NCBI RefSeq assembly: GCF_003952725.1
Contig: NZ_CP032509.1
Coordinates: 124,001-188,000, forward strand
Length of the DNA stretch: 64,000 nt
Origin: Georhizobium profundi
Lineage (GTDB): Bacteria > Pseudomonadota > Alphaproteobacteria > Rhizobiales > Rhizobiaceae
Direction: 5' to 3'
Shown here: positions 52,012 through 61,322 of the stretch, piece after piece
How positions within the stretch are numbered: position 1 is the first letter of the stretch
How the letters are laid out: every line of letters begins with the position of its first letter
The notes under the pieces: generated by a model
What the model saw: the letters and a program-made list of their open reading frames with translations, nothing else
What the model was told of the DNA's origin: nothing
Database searches by the model: none
Made by a program: the position numbers and the translations under genes

Positions 52012-54069
52012 TTGTCTGCAAGCCGCGTCATGTGGGGCCAGATCGTCGTGGTGTTCTCGATCGTGCTCGTCGCGGTCTGGTCCGCGACGCAATGGACGGC
52101 GTGGCGGCTCGGCTTTCAGGCTCAGCTCGGACAGCCCTGGTTCGAGATTGCCGGCCTGCCGGTCTATCCGCCACCGGCCTTCTTCTGGTGGTGGTATTTC
52201 TACGACGCCTATGCGCCGACCATCTTCTACGGGGGCGCCGGCATCGCAGCTTCCGGCGGGCTGATCGCCATCGCGGCCGCCATCCTCATGTCGATCTATC
52301 GCGCGCGCGAGGCGAAAGACGTCAGAACCTTCGGCTCCGCGCGATGGGCCGAGCGCAAGGAGATCGCGGCCGCCGGCCTACTCGGCGAAGATGGCGTCGT
52401 CCTCGGCAAGCTCGACCGCGATTATCTCCGGCATGACGGTGCCGAGCATGTCCTGTGTTTCGCCCCAACGAGAAGCGGCAAGGGCGTCGGCCTCGTGGTG
52501 CCGACGCTGCTCACTTGGCCGGGCTCCGCCATCGTCCACGACATCAAGGGCGAGAACTGGGATCTGACTGCCGGCCTGCGCTCCTGCTTCGGCCGGGTGC
52601 TCCTGTTCGATCCGACCAATGCGCAGTCTGCCGCCTACAATCCGCTGCTGGAGGTGCGGCGCGGCGAATGGGAAGTGCGCGACGTGCAGAACGTTGCCGA
52701 CGTGCTGGTCGATCCCGAGGGAAGCCTTGAGAAAAGGAACCATTGGGAGAAAACCAGCCACTCGCTGCTCGTCGGTGCGATCCTCCACGTACTCTATGCC
52801 GAGAAGGACAAGACCCTTGCCGGCGTCGCCGCCTTCCTCTCCGATCCACTTCGGCCGATCGAGTCGACGCTGGCTGCCATGATGAACACGCCGCATCTTG
52901 GCGAGAAGGGTCCGCATCCCGTCATCGCAAGTGCCGCCCGTGAGCTGCTCAATAAGTCTGATAACGAGCGCTCCGGCGTTCTCTCCACGGCGATGAGTTT
53001 CCTAGGTCTCTATCGCGATCCCGTTGTTGCCGCCGTCACCGCGCGCTGTGATTGGCGCATCGCCGACATCGTGTCCGGAGAACGCCCGACCACGCTCTAT
53101 CTCGTCGTGCCGCCTTCGGACATATCTCGAACCAAGCCGCTGGTTCGTCTCGTGCTCAACCAGATCGGGCGCCGGCTGACCGAGGAACTGCACGCCAGCG
53201 GCCGCCGCCATCGCCTGTTGCTCATGCTCGACGAGTTCCCCGCGCTAGGCAGGCTCGACTTCTTTGAATCGGCGCTTGCCTTCATGGCCGGCTACGGCAT
53301 CAAGGCGTTCCTGATTGCGCAGAGCCTCAACCAGATCGAAAAGGCATACGGAGCAAACAACTCCATCCTGGACAACTGCCATGTCCGCGTCAGCTTCGCG
53401 ACCAACGACGAGCGCACCGCCAAGCGCGTTTCCGACGCCCTCGGCACCGCCACCGAGATGCGCGCCATGCAGAACTATGCCGGCCACCGTCTCGCGCCGT
53501 GGCTCGGCCATCTCATGATCTCGCGCTCCGAGACCGCCCGGCCGCTGCTTACCGCCGGCGAAGTGATGCAGCTTCCGCCCGACGACGAGATCGTCATGGT
53601 TGCCGGCATCCCGCCGATCCAGGCGAAGAAGGCGCGCTACTATGAGGATACCCGTCTAACGGAGCGCCTCCTTCCCGTTCCCGCGAACCCCCGCGCAGGT
53701 CTTGTCCAGCGGCCGGACGACTGGTCGACGCTGAAGCCGATCGTCGCGCCGATCCCGGAGCAAGCAAATGTCACTTCCGCAAATGGTCTGGCTCCCCACG
53801 CTGCTGCATCGGCTGCGAATCGCGTGGCAAAGCCCCCCACCAATGGCAAACAGGACGACGACCCCGCCAATGCCGGCCTGCGCCGAGAACCGGGCCTTGA
53901 GCCGCACAAGGACATCGCGCCGGAACCGCCGAAGCCGCCCGTCAACGAGTTCGATCCCGATCCTGAAGAACCAGACGGCGAAGCAGCGGCCAACCAGACG
54001 CTCGTCCGCAACATGCGGCAGATGGCGCGGCAGGTTTCGATGGACCCCGGCGACGGCATGGAGCTTTGA
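52012..54069 (+). CDS. traG: Coupling protein TraG (VirD4 family)
   Basis: The 685-residue ATPase has two N-terminal membrane helices, Walker A PTRSGKG at residues 152-158 and Walker B LLMLDEFPALGRL, as in VirD4/TraG coupling proteins that link the relaxosome to the type IV secretion channel. The start is a TTG at 52012 with GAGGGAG upstream; an ATG six codons later is an alternative. The C-terminal 100 residues are proline-rich. The ribbon-helix-helix gene follows 3 bp later. Confidence 0.93.
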   Translation: MSASRVMWGQIVVVFSIVLVAVWSATQWTAWRLGFQAQLGQPWFEIAGLPVYPPPAFFWWWYFYDAYAPTIFYGGAGIAASGGLIAIAAAILMSIYRAREAKDVRTFGSARWAERKEIAAAGLLGEDGVVLGKLDRDYLRHDGAEHVLCFAPTRSGKGVGLVVPTLLTWPGSAIVHDIKGENWDLTAGLRSCFGRVLLFDPTNAQSAAYNPLLEVRRGEWEVRDVQNVADVLVDPEGSLEKRNHWEKTSHSLLVGAILHVLYAEKDKTLAGVAAFLSDPLRPIESTLAAMMNTPHLGEKGPHPVIASAARELLNKSDNERSGVLSTAMSFLGLYRDPVVAAVTARCDWRIADIVSGERPTTLYLVVPPSDISRTKPLVRLVLNQIGRRLTEELHASGRRHRLLLMLDEFPALGRLDFFESALAFMAGYGIKAFLIAQSLNQIEKAYGANNSILDNCHVRVSFATNDERTAKRVSDALGTATEMRAMQNYAGHRLAPWLGHLMISRSETARPLLTAGEVMQLPPDDEIVMVAGIPPIQAKKARYYEDTRLTERLLPVPANPRAGLVQRPDDWSTLKPIVAPIPEQANVTSANGLAPHAAASAANRVAKPPTNGKQDDDPANAGLRREPGLEPHKDIAPEPPKPPVNEFDPDPEEPDGEAAANQTLVRNMRQMARQVSMDPGDGMEL

Positions 54070-54072
54070 GCT

Positions 54073-54489
54073 ATGATTGAGCGACCCGACAAGAAGAAGC
54101 GCCTTTCCGTCTATCTCGATCCGGATCTCATGCGCCGGCTGGCCGACTTCGCCGATCGGCGCCAGCAATCCCGCTCGCTGATAGCCGAGGCGGCAATTGC
54201 CTCCTTCCTGTCACCTGACGCAGATGAGCGGCAGGAGGCCGCTATCGTCAAGCGTCTCGACCGGATCGACCGAAACGTCCAGCGACTTGAACGTGATCTA
54301 AACATCGTGAATGAGGCTTTTGCCATCTTCATCCGCGCTTGGTTGACCTCGATTGCACCGTTGCCTGACGCTGCACAGGTCGCCGCACGCGCGAAGGGCG
54401 GCGAGCGCTACGACAAATTCCTCGAGGCGCTCGGACGGCGCCTAGCTAGGGGGCCAAGTCTGAGGCAGGAGGTGCCAAATGATGGCTGA
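54073..54489 (+). CDS. CopG-type ribbon-helix-helix protein
   Basis: The 138-residue protein has an N-terminal RHH DNA-binding segment (KKRLSVYLDPDLMRRLADFADRR) and a helical C-terminus. In related ICEs this gene lies between traG and the trbB operon and likely regulates them or binds oriT. Here nothing resembling trbB follows; the next gene is lspA on the other strand. This marks the last recognisable ICE core gene. Confidence 0.82.
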   Translation: MIERPDKKKRLSVYLDPDLMRRLADFADRRQQSRSLIAEAAIASFLSPDADERQEAAIVKRLDRIDRNVQRLERDLNIVNEAFAIFIRAWLTSIAPLPDAAQVAARAKGGERYDKFLEALGRRLARGPSLRQEVPNDG

Positions 54490-54598
54490 CCGATACGGAA
54501 TTCCTCTCTGCTTTTGAGGGTCGTTCATACGATTCGTCTTTCACGTCCGCCGTCTGTGGGTGCCTTACGAAGTTGCGTTCGGACCGGTCCTTACATCG

Positions 54599-55090
54599 CT
54601 AGATCAACGACGAAGTGGATCGATGAGAACAGAGGATCAGGATGATGGCTCCACCTACAATTGCCACGTCTGCGATGTTGAACGTCGGCCAGTGCCATGA
54701 GCCGGCATGGAGATCAATGAAATCTGTTACTTTGCCCCGCTGTGCGCGGTCGAACACATTTCCAAGCGCGCCACCGGTCATCAGGCCCAGAGCCGCGGTC
54801 GTAACGACGCGATGGGAGAAGATCATCCAGACCAGCAACACCATTACCAGCGCCACCGTCATCCAGATCACTAGGGTCAATCGGTCTCTCAAAAAATCCG
54901 AGAACAACCCGAAGCTGATGCCCTGATTGTAACTGAGCGTGATGTTCAGAAATGACGTGACGTAGATTACACGAGGCGGCTGCATTACTATTTCCACGAT
55001 CACGGCCTTCGTAAGTTGATCGATCGCGAATGCCGAAAGGATGCAGATAAAGCCAACCAGAATGCGCGTTGTGTTGGTGCCTCGCATCAT
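54599..55090 (-). CDS. lspA: Lipoprotein signal peptidase LspA
   Basis: The 163-residue protein has four membrane helices and the two catalytic aspartates in the GNVFDR and FNIADV motifs of signal peptidase II. The start MMRGTNTTR has GGGAGA 7 bp upstream. It cuts prolipoproteins at the lipobox. An essential copy should exist in the backbone, so this is an extra, mobile copy. Base composition is lower in GC than the neighbouring ICE genes. Confidence 0.92.
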   Translation of the reverse strand: MMRGTNTTRILVGFICILSAFAIDQLTKAVIVEIVMQPPRVIYVTSFLNITLSYNQGISFGLFSDFLRDRLTLVIWMTVALVMVLLVWMIFSHRVVTTAALGLMTGGALGNVFDRAQRGKVTDFIDLHAGSWHWPTFNIADVAIVGGAIILILCSHRSTSSLI

Positions 55091-55296
55091 CGCAGTCTCC
55101 CGTGGTTTGTAGACCACATATCGCTCGCACCTCTAGTTAGCTGAGCTTCAAGGGGGCGGCTGAAGGTGTCTGTGGAAAAACAGTTCTCGGGAGGAGGCGC
55201 GCACTCACGAGAATGTTACGGTGCTGCAATGGACCTTACGGCCTATTGCCGTTAGGCCTTTGGTAACAAAGTTTAACCGATTAAGTGGGGGCTCCG

Positions 55297-55902
55297 ATGG
55301 GGGCATTGTGTTGGTCGCTGGCGACCTTCGCTATCGTGCTGTCAACGCTTGCCTCGACTTCTACGGTCCAAGCGCACCCATCGCCGATGATCACCGGCGG
55401 TTTCACGTCACAACCGATCGGGCACTATGAGTTCTGCAAGCGCAAGCCGGCGGAGTGCTCCATCAGAACACGCGACTTCGGCACGTTGCCGATGTCGGAG
55501 GAACTGCTTGCTCGGCTGGAGCGTCTTACAGTCAAGGTCAATCAGGCGATTAAGCCGAAAAGCGACCTTGAGATATATGGGGTCGACGAGTATTGGACCT
55601 ATCCTGTAGATGCTGGAGATTGCGAGGATTACGCGCTGGCGAAACGTCGCATCCTGCTCAAGGAAGGCGTCTCGACCTCGAATCTCCTTTTGACTGTACT
55701 TCGGCGGCCGAACGGCGAAGGCCATGCTGTACTGACCGTGCGAACGGACATCGGCGACGTGGTCCTGGACAATCTCACCGATGCGGTTCTGAACTGGGAT
55801 GAAACCGAGTATCTCTATCTCAAACGGCAGGCGACAACGCACACAGGCCGGTGGGTCACGATCCGTGAAGGCGATGCTCCCCTTGTAGGATCCCTGCACT
55901 AG
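55297..55902 (+). CDS. Transglutaminase-like cysteine protease (BTLCP family)
   Basis: The 201-residue protein has a signal peptide and the BTLCP catalytic triad: Cys109 in GDCEDYALAK, His143 in GHAVLTV and Asp158 in VVLDNL. Family members (DUF920) are periplasmic proteases, and relatives such as LapG cut adhesins. The ATG at 55297 gives a clean signal peptide; a GTG 12 bp upstream is possible. Its end overlaps the lnt end (convergent) by 4 bp. Confidence 0.88.
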   Translation: MGALCWSLATFAIVLSTLASTSTVQAHPSPMITGGFTSQPIGHYEFCKRKPAECSIRTRDFGTLPMSEELLARLERLTVKVNQAIKPKSDLEIYGVDEYWTYPVDAGDCEDYALAKRRILLKEGVSTSNLLLTVLRRPNGEGHAVLTVRTDIGDVVLDNLTDAVLNWDETEYLYLKRQATTHTGRWVTIREGDAPLVGSLH

Positions 55903-57506
55903 GGATTTGTTTCGCTCTTAATCACTGCGTCACGCCTCCTTCTCCGGCAAAACGCCCCAATGCCGATCACGAGACCGACGACAATCAAAGTCGGCATGTC
56001 ACCAAGTTTGCTGTAGAGCGTACGCTGCGGGGTGGGTCCAGGCAGGGCGGCGTCGAAAGCCCCCTCGACCGCCAACGGCAGCATCTGCTGAATCCGGCCA
56101 TAGCCATCGACGACCGCGCTGATCCCGCTGTTCGCGGCGCGGATCATGGGCAGGCCCGATTCAATCGAGCGGACTCTTGCCGAAAGAAAATGCTGGTAGG
56201 GTCCCGCCGATACGCCGAACCAGGCGTCGTTCGTGACGTTGAGTAGCCATCGCTCCTCATCGACCTTCGGCGACGGGAAAATCGCCTCATAGCAGATCAG
56301 CACTCGAAAGGGCGGTACTGCCGGAAGGGTCATTGGTGAGCTGACCGAACCCGGCACGTAGTCGATATCGCCTGCCGTGAGCTTGCTGATGCCGGGCAAG
56401 CTTTTGAAAGGCGTGAACTCGCCGAACGGCACCAGCCTGATCTTGTCGTAGTCGGCAACGACCTTGCCTGTATGATCGACGGCGAGCAGGCTGTTCAGCA
56501 GCCCCCCAACCTCAGCGGTGTCCCCGGGGACAGCTCGTACCGCGCCGAACAGCAGCAATCCTCCTTCGGGAATGCTCCCAAGTAGGGCTTCAGGCAACCT
56601 GACGACCTCGGAAAAGAGATACGGATAAGCCGTTTCCGGCCATACTACGACGCGTGGCCGCCCGGCAGCGCCCGATGTGCTGAGGTCATGCAGCTTCTGA
56701 AGGTTCCGCGTTGCCGCGTCTGGATCCCATTTTTGATCCTGCGGGATGTTCGGCTGGACGACACGGATTCGGGGACCGGCGCCATCGGCGGTTTCGGCGT
56801 TTGCGAGCCGGACCGCTCCGAAAGCCCAGAAGAACCCTGCCCCGAGCATGGGCACTACGAGCATCGTCACCGCCAGAGCCCATGGTCCGAGACGGTATCG
56901 TTCCGCGAGCGCCAAAGGAACCATGCATAGGGTCGCGGTGACGAAACCAACTCCGTGAACGCCGATCGCCGACATAGGCTGGAGCGTCGCGTCGCTGAAA
57001 CCCCAGACATATCCTGTCAGGTTCCAGGGAAAGCCGGTGAAGAGGACGCCGCGCGCCATTTCGGCAAGGGTCCAGAATCCGGGAAGTATGAGAAAGACGG
57101 TCGGTCCGCGTCCGCCAAGATAGCGCGTTGCCGCGGCTGCGAATGCCGGGAACAGGGCAAGGAAGCCGGAAAGGCCCAGCACTGCCGGCCAGGCGAGTGC
57201 GCCGAACCGATCCGCGTCGACGAAAAAGCTCTCGGATATCCACCGCAGGCCGACTGCGAACTGGCCGATGCCGAAGCCCCAGCCGATCAGGAAGGCGGCA
57301 CACGAGCCACGGGCGTGACGGATGAACAGGGCGAAGGCGGCAAAGCCGACCAATACGAGCGGCAGAACGAAGTACGGAGCAAAAGCAAGGGCCGTGAGCG
57401 CGCCCATCAACGCGCATACCGGGAGCGACACGGCCAATCCCGAGTCCGGATACGTTATCCGGCCAAGGCCGCCTTCTTCCGGTTCGATCGCCCCCCGGTC
57501 CGTCAT
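55899..57506 (-). CDS. lnt: Apolipoprotein N-acyltransferase Lnt
   Basis: The 535-residue protein has about six N-terminal membrane helices and a nitrilase-type periplasmic domain with the catalytic triad in WPETAYPY (Glu), DKIRLVPFGEF (Lys) and LICYEAIFP (Cys). It adds the third acyl chain to lipoproteins. The ATG at 57506 follows the ccdA stop by 5 bp, so they are one operon. Together with lspA two of the three lipoprotein-maturation enzymes are present here. Confidence 0.93.
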   Translation of the reverse strand: MTDRGAIEPEEGGLGRITYPDSGLAVSLPVCALMGALTALAFAPYFVLPLVLVGFAAFALFIRHARGSCAAFLIGWGFGIGQFAVGLRWISESFFVDADRFGALAWPAVLGLSGFLALFPAFAAAATRYLGGRGPTVFLILPGFWTLAEMARGVLFTGFPWNLTGYVWGFSDATLQPMSAIGVHGVGFVTATLCMVPLALAERYRLGPWALAVTMLVVPMLGAGFFWAFGAVRLANAETADGAGPRIRVVQPNIPQDQKWDPDAATRNLQKLHDLSTSGAAGRPRVVVWPETAYPYLFSEVVRLPEALLGSIPEGGLLLFGAVRAVPGDTAEVGGLLNSLLAVDHTGKVVADYDKIRLVPFGEFTPFKSLPGISKLTAGDIDYVPGSVSSPMTLPAVPPFRVLICYEAIFPSPKVDEERWLLNVTNDAWFGVSAGPYQHFLSARVRSIESGLPMIRAANSGISAVVDGYGRIQQMLPLAVEGAFDAALPGPTPQRTLYSKLGDMPTLIVVGLVIGIGAFCRRRRRDAVIKSETNP

Positions 57507-57511
57507 ATCAG

Positions 57512-58240
57512 TCAGCCGATATAGGCAAGTCCTGGAAAGCGCTCCAGAAGCCAGAACGCGATCAGCGTCATGCGGCCGGTCATCATCAGCACGCCCATCG
57601 TGATCATGATCGCGCCGGCGGTAATGTTGAGGACATGGCCGGCGTAGCGCGCCCGTTTCATGAAGCCGGCAACCTTCCCGAACGCGAGCGCGACGACCAG
57701 GAACGGGATACCGAGGCCGAGGCTGTAGGCGGCGAGGAGTACCGCCCCGCTTCCGGACGACACCGCGGTCATCGTCAGAATCGAGCCCAGAACCGGGCCG
57801 ATGCACGGCGTCCAGCCGAAGGCGAAGGCGAGGCCGAGAGTGTAGGCGCCGGCGGGGCCGGATACGGCTTGCGGTCCTTCTACGCGGTAATCCTGCATCA
57901 CGAAGGGAAGCCTGATGAGGCCGGTCATCATCAGGCCGAACAGGACCAGCAGGCCGCCGCCCACGAGGTTGGCTTCGAAGCTGTAGCGAAGCAGCAGGCC
58001 GCCGAGGAACTGCGCGCCCAGCCCGAGAATGACGAAGATCGTCGTGAACCCGGCGATGAAGAACATCGCTGACCAGACGATCCGCAACCGGTCGGCGAGC
58101 TGCGCCGAATGCGGATTCACGCCGCTGGACACGAACGAGAGATACCCCGGCACGAGAGGCAGGACGCAGGGCGAGACGAACGACACCGCGCCGGCCACGA
58201 CTGCCGTTGCGAGACCGACTGCCGAGACGTCGATCGTCAT
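57512..58240 (-). CDS. ccdA: CcdA-type thiol-disulfide membrane transporter
   Basis: The 242-residue protein has six membrane helices with the conserved motifs SFVSPCVLPLVPGYLSFV and FAFGWTPCIGPVLGSI, each with the redox-active Cys before Pro-rich helices, as in CcdA/DsbD-beta. It carries electrons from cytoplasmic thioredoxin to periplasmic thiol proteins, and a DsbA-like protein is encoded nearby at 62.4 kb. ATG 58240 was chosen over an upstream in-frame ATG since MTIDVSAVG leads into the first helix. Confidence 0.92.
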   Translation of the reverse strand: MTIDVSAVGLATAVVAGAVSFVSPCVLPLVPGYLSFVSSGVNPHSAQLADRLRIVWSAMFFIAGFTTIFVILGLGAQFLGGLLLRYSFEANLVGGGLLVLFGLMMTGLIRLPFVMQDYRVEGPQAVSGPAGAYTLGLAFAFGWTPCIGPVLGSILTMTAVSSGSGAVLLAAYSLGLGIPFLVVALAFGKVAGFMKRARYAGHVLNITAGAIMITMGVLMMTGRMTLIAFWLLERFPGLAYIG

Positions 58241-58423
58241 TTCATGTCCTCTTCTTTCGTCGGATTCGGTGTGGACGAACTCAGTGCCCATACATGCTCT
58301 GGCAACATGAGGTTCAAGGCCGGATCGAGGCTTGTCCCGCGTGACATTGCGCCGCGCCGCTCGATCGAGGCCGGGGCGCGGGCATTGAGCCCGCGTTCGT
58401 CGTGCAAGTCTTCTATCTTGCCT

Positions 58424-58929
58424 CTATCGCAGCAGCGTGCGGATCGCGTTGTTGGCCAGTTCGATCACGACGACGAACAGGACGACGACGATCGTCAGCG
58501 TGGCGACCTTTTCTTACTGGAAGGTGCGGACATAGGTTTTGATGTAGAAGCCGATCCCGCCGGCACCGACGAGGCCGAGGATGGGGATTCCCGCAGGTTC
58601 ATCTCGAAGCGGAAAAGCGTGTCGCGCACGATGTCGGGCGCGATCTGTGGCCAGGCGCCAAAACGCCCCCCTGGCCCGCCAGCTAGGCAGAGGTGATCTC
58701 GGCGTCGGCCATTGAACAGCTTTTTCAACGTGCAGACGAACGTCGTCAGTTCCTTCCAGGCGAAGTGGAATACCGACCCCGGTCCCTCGAACTTCCGATA
58801 GGGCTCGTCGGCATTGCCAGCGGCCTCCGGGTAGGCCGTGAGGTCTGCGCGCTCGCCTTCCGTTAGAGCGAGCCGGTATCGGCTGTCGAACCAGTCATCA
58901 CGCTTGCGGGCGTCGGCAGCGAGCGTCAT
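58424..58929 (-). pseudogene. Degraded phosphonate permease gene (phnE remnant)
   Basis: The minus strand shows PhnE-like pieces in several frames: PQIAPDIVRDTLFRFEMNLR, then after a frameshift LGLVGAGGIGFYIKTYVRTF, an internal stop, and VATLTIVVVLFVVVIELA to the end at 58424. The N-terminal part (MTLAADARKRDDW) may be the start with a large internal deletion. Only about 500 bp of the normal 900 remain. It cannot be functional. Confidence 0.7.
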
Positions 58930-59396
58930 GGAAGTAGGGGAGCGGTGAAGCGGTTCCAGAGCCGGGGTGAGCGTGTCGTAGGCGCCGTAGCGCGCGTTTT
59001 GCCGTAACCACGCGTAGGAAAATCGGCAGCAGGCCAACCGCATGCACCCAGCGTGAAAGTTTCAGCTGAATCACTGTGTCGGATCGTCTTCAGTCGCACC
59101 CATATTGATTTAACGCAGTTGCGATTTCAGCAGAATGAAAATGCCGGATGCCGCGCGCGATATTCGGCTGAGTCGTGGCTAGTGACTACCTAGAACTGCT
59201 CACCCCTGCCATTGAGCGCATGGGCGCAAAGCTGTTGTCAATCATTCGTCCCCTCACGTTTATCGAGCCTTGGTCGCACCAAGGGTTACGGTACCCGACA
59301 CGCCACAATGCTGAAGCGGGGGCAGCTCTTTTCGCTATCATCAAAGCAACCTTGCCGACGAGTGAGACCTTACTGCAACCTGCCATGACAAACGCA
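58930..59396. other. Gap without recognisable genes
   Basis: This 467-bp region between the phnE remnant and the mntH promoter has only short frames on both strands with no family resemblance. It may be further decayed DNA. Confidence 0.4.
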
Positions 59397-59446
59397 TTGA
59401 CGACTGTCAGCGATATATCTATCTTGCAATTGAAAATCATTCGCAA
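59397..59446 (+). promoter_or_regulatory. mntH promoter with Fur/Mur-like box
   Basis: TTGACG (59397-59402) and TATCTT (59420-59425) are 17 bp apart. Overlapping the -10 and extending past the likely start point is an inverted repeat TTGC...GCAA (59424-59446) with TTGCAATTG and ATTCGCAA arms, similar to Fur/Mur boxes of Rhizobiales. Binding of Mn- or Fe-loaded Mur/Fur here would repress the transporter. Confidence 0.5.
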
Positions 59447-59457
59447 CAGACAGCCAT

Positions 59458-60828
59458 ATGTCTTCTCCATCCTTGGATTCGGAACCCTCGTTGTCCGTGG
59501 CCGGCCACAATGGCTGGCGTCGCACCAGCCCGACGCCGTCACTCTCCGAAGTCTTTGGCTCGATCGTCGTGCCGCGTGGCAGCACGGTGTTCCGAAGGTT
59601 TCTCGCCTTCGTCGGCCCAGGCTATCTGGTCGCAGTCGGCTATATGGACCCCGGCAACTGGGCGACTTCGCTCGCCGGCGGCGCCAAGTTCGGCTACACG
59701 CTCCTGTTCGTGGCGCTACTGTCCAACGTAATGGCGATCCTGCTGCAATCGCTGTGCGCGCGCCTCGCCATCGCGTCCAGGCGCGACCTAGCGCAGGCCT
59801 GCCGGGATGCCTATCCGTCATGGGTGTCGTGGCCGCTGTGGATTTTCGCGGAGGCCGCGATCATCGCCACCGACCTTGCCGAGGTCATCGGCGTGGCAAT
59901 CGGTCTCAACCTGCTGTTCGGTATCCCGCTCGAAATCGGCGTCTTCATCACCGCCGCCGACGTGTTTCTGATCCTGTGGCTGCAGAACCGCGGCTTCCGT
60001 TGGGTTGAAGCATTTGTCATCACGCTTCTGGCGGTCATAACCGCCTGCTTCTTCGTGCAGATCGCCATGGCCGATCCGGACTGGGCAGGTGTGATCGCAG
60101 GCTTCGCGCCCTCGACCGATATCGTGACCAATCCGGAGATGCTCTACATCGCACTGGGCATCATCGGCGCCACCGTGATGCCCCACAATCTCTACCTCCA
60201 CTCCGGCATCGTGCAGACGCGCAACTGGGAGACGACGCCGGCACGAAGGTTCGAGGCGTTGCGTATGGCGACCTGGGATTCGACCATCGCGCTGATGTTC
60301 GCCCTGACCATCAACGCTTCTATCCTGATCCTCGCTGCGGCAACCTTTCACGCGAGCGGCAACACCGAGATTGTCGAGATCGATCAGGCCCATGCGCTGC
60401 TAGCGCCTCTGCTCGGCGGTTCGCTCGCACCGACGATGTTCGGCATCGCACTGCTGTGCTCCGGCCTAAACGCCACCGTGACCGCCACAATGGCTGGCCA
60501 GATCGTCATGGAAGGCTTCATCAATTTCCGTATCAGTCCAGTGCTGCGCCGGCTCGTCACACGCTCGATCGCGATCGTCCCGGCGGTCATCGTGATTTTG
60601 ATATGGGGGAGTTCAGGCACCGGCCAGTTGCTCATCCTCAGCCAGGTCGTGCTGAGCTTCCAGTTGCCTTTCGCCATCGTGCCGCTGGTCATGTTCACCG
60701 CGAGCAAGGCCAAGATGGGCGACATGGTCGCCCCGCTCTGGCTGACCGCGCTCTGCGCGCTGATCGCCGTCACCATCATCGCGCTCAACATCAACCTGCT
60801 CTGGTCCGTGGCCGTGATAGGATGGTAG
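59458..60828 (+). CDS. mntH: Nramp-type Mn(II)/divalent metal transporter MntH
   Basis: The 456-residue protein has about eleven membrane helices and the Nramp metal-site motifs YMDPGNWAT in helix 1 and [12 protein letters not shown] in helix 6. The pattern matches the proton-coupled MntH. A Fur/Mur-like box overlaps its promoter. It begins 12 bp downstream of the box; the ribosome binding site is weak. Confidence 0.9.
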   Translation: MSSPSLDSEPSLSVAGHNGWRRTSPTPSLSEVFGSIVVPRGSTVFRRFLAFVGPGYLVAVGYMDPGNWATSLAGGAKFGYTLLFVALLSNVMAILLQSLCARLAIASRRDLAQACRDAYPSWVSWPLWIFAEAAIIATDLAEVIGVAIGLNLLFGIPLEIGVFITAADVFLILWLQNRGFRWVEAFVITLLAVITACFFVQIAMADPDWAGVIAGFAPSTDIVTNPEMLYIALGIIGATVMPHNLYLHSGIVQTRNWETTPARRFEALRMATWDSTIALMFALTINASILILAAATFHASGNTEIVEIDQAHALLAPLLGGSLAPTMFGIALLCSGLNATVTATMAGQIVMEGFINFRISPVLRRLVTRSIAIVPAVIVILIWGSSGTGQLLILSQVVLSFQLPFAIVPLVMFTASKAKMGDMVAPLWLTALCALIAVTIIALNINLLWSVAVIGW

Positions 60829-61322
60829 CCGCTTGCGCATTTTGACCGCAGTCAGAGGCACGGACCATCGGAGAATTCACGAGATCTGCGGCCTGGTGAT
60901 ACGTCTCGTCAGGCGACAACCCTGTCGGGCAACAAAAGTCGCCTGGAAAGACCCTGTTGACACCACATGCCGCCCGTAAGGCTGATCATCGGAAAATCTA
61001 CGTACGCAGTGGTGCAGGATGGTCTACCCGAAACCTTCGAAAGTCGCACAATGGGAATTGTAGCGCGTAGTTGCACCCGCGAGTTCTGACCGGTGAGAAT
61101 AGGGCTGAAGCCCCTACCTCATGATTATCGAACAATCGGCCGCGCTCCCAGCCGTTCATGTCGGTCTATAGCGGACAAGCCGACCGATTATCTCTCAAAC
61201 AGACGCCCCGTGTGCAGCGTCTTAACCGATCATCAAGGTTAACAATTCATTTTGCTTCCGAGACCACCTCAGGAGATCGGTCGTTGTCGTCGAAGCAAAG
61301 CCAAGGCTCGGAATCCACTTCC
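60829..61322. other. Gap without recognisable genes
   Basis: About 490 bp between mntH and the cell-wall hydrolase. The last 165 bp are an open extension of the hydrolase frame (ATG at 61158) that is not signal-like. AT content rises near 61,220-61,260, where a promoter could lie; no clear hexamers or operator identified. Confidence 0.35.

Larger units (their letters stand above)
17667..54489. mobile_element. ICE of the ICEMlSymR7A type (left part; right limit uncertain)
   Basis: From the tRNA-Arg 3' end to the ribbon-helix-helix gene after traG, the gene content is that of a Rhizobiales conjugative element: ardC, parB-like, methylase/helicase, Toprim, DUF2493, ssb, qseC/qseM, fseA, rdfS, repA-like, DUF2840, traF, DUF736, transglycosylase, relaxase and traG. 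Upstream DNA is ordinary chromosome. Missing from the window are a tRNA-type integrase, the trb mating-pore operon and the distal att site, so either the element continues beyond 64,000 with the 54.6-64 kb genes as cargo, or it has been broken near 54,490. A 9.7-kb mer element is nested inside. Confidence 0.8.

Noticed and set aside
58424..58929. Functional phosphonate permease PhnE
   Set aside because: The matching pieces are in different frames with an internal stop and a large deletion.
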